From Branchiostoma floridae (taxonomy: Eukaryota; Chordata; Leptocardii; Amphioxiformes; Branchiostomatidae), in NCBI RefSeq assembly GCF_000003815.2, contig NC_049981.1:30792511-30856510 (forward strand): a DNA stretch of 64,000 nucleotides, given 5' to 3'. Made by a program: the position numbers and the translations under genes. Of this stretch, positions 59,158 through 64,000 are shown piece after piece. Below the pieces are notes generated by a model. The model was not told where the DNA came from. It saw only the letters and a program-made list of their open reading frames with translations, and ran no database searches. Each line of letters starts with the position of its first letter. Position 1 is the stretch's first letter.

Positions 59158-59347
59158 TGTTAGTTTACTTAGTTTAGAATAATCCACCCCCCTCACGAAT
59201 GGTACAGTCCGGGTCTGGAATGTTCTTTGTAGAGTGACCTTGAGTGAATACACATGCAGGACTGACTCGTGAGTATGTGTGTCAGCGTGTTTATTGGACA
59301 TCCATGTATATCCCTAAGTTAAGAGGGAGCAGGAAGTCAGATTAACA
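59158..59347 (+). repeat. 3' LTR of copia element
   Basis: This is the second 190-bp copy, identical to the one at 53773. A purine-only tract lies immediately before it and the CTATA duplication immediately after it. Identity between the LTRs implies little or no time since insertion. Confidence 0.97.
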
Positions 59348-59352
59348 CTATA
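59348..59352. repeat. Target-site duplication CTATA, right
   Basis: Right-hand copy of the 5-bp target duplication, perfect match to 53768-53772. Confidence 0.95.
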
Positions 59353-59467
59353 GGCATTTGACTTCTGATAGTAAATGATAGTATCTGCGTACATAAGTCA
59401 TGACTAAAATTAATGCATTTCATTTTTTGTTTCCCTAAAAGTAAAACTACTAGTATCTCTTTGAGTC

Positions 59468-59845
59468 GTGATTTTGATTGATAATCATTAAAGATTTAAT
59501 CGGGTTCTATATTCTATTTTCATTAGCTTTCTTGGACCTTGGTGTCTTTTGCTATGTTAAGGTTAAAGGTACAAGCTGAATATAGATTACATCATTGTTT
59601 AAAGAGTTAGTTGATTTTAATATTTAAGATTCTGGCCGTTGGGTTCCTTGGACCCTGGTACCCTTGGTTGTGATTCAGGTACAAGATGAATATAGATTGC
59701 ATTATTATTTAAAGATTTAGCAAAGTTGTGTATCTAAGATTCCACTGAAATCTTCCAGCCATTATCCTTTTTTAAACCCCAATGTCTTTGGTGGTTGCGT
59801 TAAGACTTAAGTACTCGATGAATATAGATTACATTTTCCTCCGTC
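59468..59845. repeat. Degenerate 110-130-bp tandem repeat
   Basis: TGAATATAGATTRCAT recurs at 59577, 59687 and 59818. It is associated with GGTACAAG and with a CCTTGGACC or CCCAATG segment. The first related unit begins near 59468. Confidence 0.7.
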
Positions 59846-60359
59846 GCCTTTACTGGCCTCGAAAGCCCCTCATCCATGGAAATGATCCCTCACTCCCTTC
59901 AAGTAAATTGGGGTCTTAGAAGCTTCCCGAGGAAGGGAGATGGAACAACGTCTTCCGCTAATAAGCAGGTGTAAGGAGTGATTGAGGGAAGGATTTGCTC
60001 GCGACCGGAATCGCGTGACGTGAAGTATCGCTGACAGGGAGCGGGGTGAAATTGGGGGCAACAAACGATGCTTTAGTCGACTCGGAACACACAAAGCGTC
60101 GCCTTTGAAGCGTGCTCCCTCCCGGAATCTCTTCCCGTGCAGCTGCTTTTAAACGAGCAACAGATTTATGATATCTTTTGCCAGATGTTGGTTGATGGAG
60201 GGGGATGGATGCCGGCCTGTGGACGCGTTCTCATGCATGTGCGCGATGTTTGGTGCCGCTAAATTGGACGTAACTCACACACAAAAGCGTGCCGTCATAT
60301 TTCTGGTGAATGATATCAGCCGCGAATAACTCCCGAGCTTGGCAGACGCTTTACGCTTA

Positions 60360-60425
60360 AGATAAAGATAAGAGTGTGAATGATTGCGCTAATTGTTGAG
60401 AGTACTCTTATCTCGATAAGATGAT
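60360..60425. promoter_or_regulatory. GATA-site cluster
   Basis: AGATAAAGATAAG (60360-60372) holds two sites. CTTATCTCGATAAG (60407-60420) holds two more in inverted orientation. It sits at the end of the long unique island 59830-60430. Confidence 0.42.
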
Positions 60426-61135
60426 TATAGAAGTACTGTTTGGTGTCTTTAAGAAAGATGGAGTAGGGTATTACTAGAGAAACGTATTGGCCAATTCTGG
60501 AAGTTGATGATAGGAAGATGGAAGACTAAAGAATGGCTTAAGTATGCTTTACCTACAGGGTCTTTTAGTCTTTAGATATACATGATCATATGATTTAGTG
60601 TTGGAATCAAAAGACTCTTCCTAAAAGAAGGCCGTTCTTATATAGATAGAGAAGACTGAAGAGAGACTACCATATATAAATGACTTAAACTTTTTAGTTT
60701 CCTGTAGTGGACATACAACTCTGTGGTAAGAAAACCTCTTGCTTTGCATAAAAAATAGAAAAAAAGTTTTTTCTTCTCTCTGTCAATGTGAGATGCCAGT
60801 AAAGCATGCATTATAGTTTGTAAAGTGATTTGTATATGGCCATGACAACAATATTACATGTAGGTGAGATTTGTAATGCAGTATGGTCTATACCACAATA
60901 ATCTGAGCCATTACCGAATACTTTTCAACTGATTGCAGGAAAAATACCCATTTGTCCAAGTGTATGGAGTCATTACCACACACATGCATTCGCTTTTCAA
61001 GTACCCAACAAATCCTCATAAACCTAATACAAACACGCGCTTTGCATGAGCGCAATTTTGAAAAGGATACATTGTGGCGACGGTCATTTGGTAAGAGCAT
61101 TAGCATTGAGGTAATGGGTGCTTGAGCGTGGACTA

Positions 61136-61156
61136 GTGTGTGTGTGTGTGTGTGTG
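61136..61156. repeat. (GT)n microsatellite
   Basis: Ten GT units. Confidence 0.95.
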
Positions 61157-61228
61157 CAGAGTTAATAACTTTGGGTAAACTTTTGCCTCGCTTGGTCAAT
61201 TTCCGAACAGGAATGCAAACATGGAAGT

Positions 61229-61615
61229 TTTGATGGAGCATGTAATGTGTGGTTCCAATAGATATCGTTGATCCGGGCGCTTCGTTAGTAATTCTCCATG
61301 AGTTGTCTGGCCTCACGGCACGGTCCAAGCACTGTATAAAGAAGAAATGAGATGAGAGCATATATATATCAAAAGAAAAGGTAATATTGTGGGAGAGAAC
61401 AACTGTAATGTCCTGTGCCCTACAATTGTTTGATGAAGCATATAATGTGTGGTTCCAACAAATATCGTTGACCTGGGTGCTTATTTAGCAATTCTCAGCG
61501 AGTTGTCTGGCTTCACGGCACATTATATAAAGAAGGAATGAGCTGAGTGCGTATATTAAAAGAAAAGGTAATATTGTGCGAGGAAACAACTGTAATGTCG
61601 TGTGCCCTACAATTG
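61229..61615. repeat. 200-bp tandem duplication
   Basis: Two copies of a unit containing ATGTGTGGTTCCAAYA, GAGTTGTCTGGC and AAAAGAAAAGGTAATATTGT are 200 bp apart (61245 and 61445). Confidence 0.9.
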
Positions 61616-63109
61616 CCCCGCCACCTCTACACATCACAGGAAGATATTGCTCTTGTTCATCGCCCCCCCGGGACCAGCGGGGCATCCCTGTCGCGGCGAA
61701 TCCTGCGAACGCCGGGCTGTCGTTTCATAAAAGTCACGTCGGGAGGGCGAGGTTGTCAAGTGGAACGTAATTCAGCCGCCCTAATGTGGCGTGAAGGGCT
61801 ACGATTTAAATTCTTCCTCACTAGCGGAGAGAACAGGCAATAAACTCTGCGTCAAAACTTCCGTAACGCGCAGAATAACTTTGCGGTGACTTTCGTAGCG
61901 GTCGTGCCGTTAAAGAAATTGGTTGGTTGAACGTATCAACTTGGCATCCATCTCTCTATTTAATTGCGAAACCGTCTTTACACAAGATCCTGAAGCTACT
62001 TCTTTAATGGTTGCAGGGAAACCTTACAATATTAGTATCTGCTGTCTTGATTAAACGGTACGTTTGCTTTTGGTTCTATTTTGTGGTAGGTCGAGAAAGA
62101 AGGTTCTCAAATGTGGTGTGAATTCTAGTCAACTGTGTATGTATATATATATACACAAGGGAGGCATACTTGAAGTGTCGTGAAATCACTGTTGGTATAG
62201 GTCAGCACGAAAACAGAGCCACCGTGAAAGTTTCAAGAATTCTCGTATTTATTGAAGTCACTGTGAAACCATTAATTACAAGGTGAATTTGTGTGAGTGC
62301 AAGACGTGAAATATAGGGGCTTAGCAAGGTGCGGGTGCCTATTCCCATTAGGGCCCTGTACCCACACCTGGCACGATGATCTGCCGGTAATTTATCTGGC
62401 CCGGGAGACCGCGGTGGCCCTTTGCTGCGGAATGGGAAGGTGGCCTGCACTCGCAAATGTCAGGAACTCTGGGACAGAGAGCGGCCCCAGTGTGTAGAGA
62501 GTTGGGAAAGAGAGCAGTCCCAAAATGCATGTTACCTCTGTCATGTATCATTTACAATAAGTTAAAGGATTAAACTTGAGACTCTTTTGAACCAACATCT
62601 TACAAAAAGAATGGCAATGCTAGAAGACCTGTGCATACTGCTTTCCTACCCCGGCAATATTCTTCTGTATTTCTCAAATATACACATGCTAAAAATGATA
62701 CAAATATTAAGTTCTCATTTCCGAGAATATGTGAGCTGTAGAGAGGCCACATAGCTACTTGAAACTATATAACAGAGGATATCCGTTTTACCAGTTCAGA
62801 ATCTTCAAAATCTGTTGTTACAAATATCGAGGCTTTCGTGAATTCTATTTGAAATTGACACGGACACAAACATTTCCATGAAAAATCTTCACGCAAAGTT
62901 GCCCCATATTCTCCAGTTGACATATGGTATTTATTTTGTAAATGAGCACAAGAATACGTCATCATCAGTTCCCTGACTGCCCCAAATTTCCAAATTGGAA
63001 GGAGAGTAGAAAATGGGGAGCCTGATGCGCGGATCTGCGGCGGAATCCGCCATCTTGCTTGTAATGGTTGCCTGGAGTGTGATAGATGCTCCCACAGGGA
63101 CCATAGCCG
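61616..63109. other. Two unique GC-richer islands
   Basis: 61650-61960 contains CATAAAA and CAATAAAC words that suit posterior Hox/Cdx factors. 62300-62520 is GC-rich with several CCCATTAGGGC-like palindromic words. 63047-63057 is CCGCCATCTTG, a YY1-type site on the minus strand. No gene recognised. Confidence 0.38.
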
Positions 63110-63930
63110 GTAATGGCTTTATTAGGGGGAGATATCACTACTTTGGTACGTTACCTGAAATTATCATGCCTTCTGTTTTTGTGTGTGCGGATATAGATAG
63201 CCTTACCAACACCTGTTATTCCTGTACCCCATGCAGTAATGCTTCGTGGTTTTGTAAAAGTTTTCTTTGGGGTTAATGTTTTTATTTCTTATTTGTCTGT
63301 TGGGGTAGATATCGCTACTTTGGTACGTTACCTAAAATTAGTATGCCTCCTGTTTTTGTGTGTGTGGATATAGATAGTTATTAGTGTGTGCAGATTTAGT
63401 TATTCCTGTACCCCATGCAGTAATGTTTCTTAGTTTTGTTTAAGTCATTTTTCTTAACTGCTTTTAGGATTAAAGTTTTTATTTCTTATTTGTTTGTCAG
63501 ACAAATTTTGTTTTTGTGTGCAGATATAGATAGTCCTACCAACACCTGTTATTCCTGTACCCCATGCAGTAATGTTTCTTAGTTTTGTTTAAGTCATTTT
63601 TCTTAACTGCTTTTAGGATTAAAGTTTTTATTTCTTATTTGTTTGTCAGACAAATTTTGTTTTTGTGTGCAGATATAGATAGTCCTACCAACACCTGTTA
63701 TTCCTGTACCCCATGCAGTAATGTTTCATAGTTTTGTAAAAGTCGTTTTTCTTTACTGCCTTTAGGGTTAATGTTTTTATTTCTTATTTGTTTGTCATGT
63801 TTGTGTGCAGATATAGATAGTCCTACCAATACGTGTTATTCCTGTAGGGATTATACTTTGAAGTTTTGTAAAAGTCGTTTTTTGTTTACTGCCTTTAGGG
63901 TTAATGTTTTTATTTCTTATTTGTTTGTCG
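63110..63930. repeat. 138-183-bp tandem repeat, five copies
   Basis: TTATTCCTGTACCCCATGCA (last copy altered) starts at 63217, 63400, 63549, 63698 and 63836, spacings 183, 149, 149 and 138. Units share TTTATTTCTTATTTGTTTGT and CAGATATAGATAG. The array may continue past the window. Confidence 0.93.
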
Positions 63931-64000
63931 GATGGTGGACGGAATAACTTAAAGAGTAATGAGAGTGTTTAATGATTTTTGTGTATGTCAGAATGCCTTG

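Larger units (their letters stand above)
53773..59347 (+). mobile_element. Complete Ty1/copia LTR retrotransposon
   Basis: This is a full-length copia-superfamily element of 5575 bp. In order it has a 190-bp 5' LTR, a primer binding site, a leader of about 110 nt, one gag-pol reading frame in the copia domain order (integrase before reverse transcriptase), a 3' noncoding region with a tandem array, a polypurine tract and a 190-bp 3' LTR. The LTRs are identical at every base I compared, begin TGTTAG and end TTAACA, and are flanked on both sides by the 5-bp duplication CTATA. The uninterrupted frame, identical LTRs and exact target duplication together indicate a very recent insertion. The clade is uncertain: protease DSACSS and RT HVDD differ from Drosophila copia and suggest one of the marine-animal copia lineages such as the GalEA- or Hydra-type groups. 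Confidence 0.97.
59846..61228. other. Long unique GC-richer island then AT-rich DNA
   Basis: 59850-60430 is unique, compositionally unlike the repeats around it, lacks a recognisable protein and ends in the GATA cluster. From 60430 the DNA is AT-rich, with repeated AAGATGGA and AAGACT words and a GT microsatellite. Confidence 0.4.

Overview
The window looks like 64 kb of invertebrate animal nuclear DNA. It is moderately AT-rich and full of microsatellites, minisatellites and small terminal-inverted-repeat transposons. It contains no bacterial-type operons and no rRNA or CRISPR. Several dispersed repeat families, above all the one ending AGGCCACACCAATTTAAT, look to me like those of amphioxus (Branchiostoma). 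That assignment is from memory and moderate at best. I recognise no host protein-coding exon anywhere, so the window is probably intergenic or lies inside very large introns.

The one unambiguous gene is the 1405-residue gag-pol polyprotein (54074-58291) of a complete Ty1/copia retrotransposon (53773-59347). The two 190-bp LTRs are identical as typed, begin TG and end CA, and are flanked by a 5-bp target duplication CTATA. There is an initiator-Met-tRNA primer binding site and a 22-nt polypurine tract. All catalytic residues I could locate are present in a single open frame: CCHC knuckle, protease, HHCC and DD35E integrase, reverse transcriptase, and the RNase H acidic residues. The element therefore inserted recently and may be competent. 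Between the stop codon and the 3' LTR it carries a seven-copy tandem array of about 68 bp.

Other mobile DNA: a 1252-bp internally deleted Tc1-like element with terminal inverted repeats of about 310 bp and a broken transposase remnant (27891-29142); two MITE families with 8-9-bp target duplications (copies at 7322 and 39816; copies at 17771 and 40149); a MITE family of about 245 bp (30011, 45853, plus fragments); a widely dispersed family with TACAGTCAAA ends (at least seven partial copies); two foldback elements (33935-34214, 34493-34711); and a Penelope-like end with a hammerhead-like motif (31073-31200).

Tandem arrays are frequent: 37 bp (30561-31072), 92 bp (32163-32955), three unrelated arrays sharing a period of about 149-151 bp (9544, 15785, 63110), about 177 bp (46262), 200 bp (61229), and several degenerate ones.

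Between the repeats lie GC-richer, apparently unique islands that read like cis-regulatory or conserved noncoding DNA. Across the window I found four RFX X-box palindromes, four tight nuclear-receptor direct repeats plus one imperfect one, several dense CACCTG/CAGGTG clusters, a GATA cluster and paired M-boxes. If the islands are functional, they would regulate a gene outside the window or around it. Only cross-species alignment can show that.
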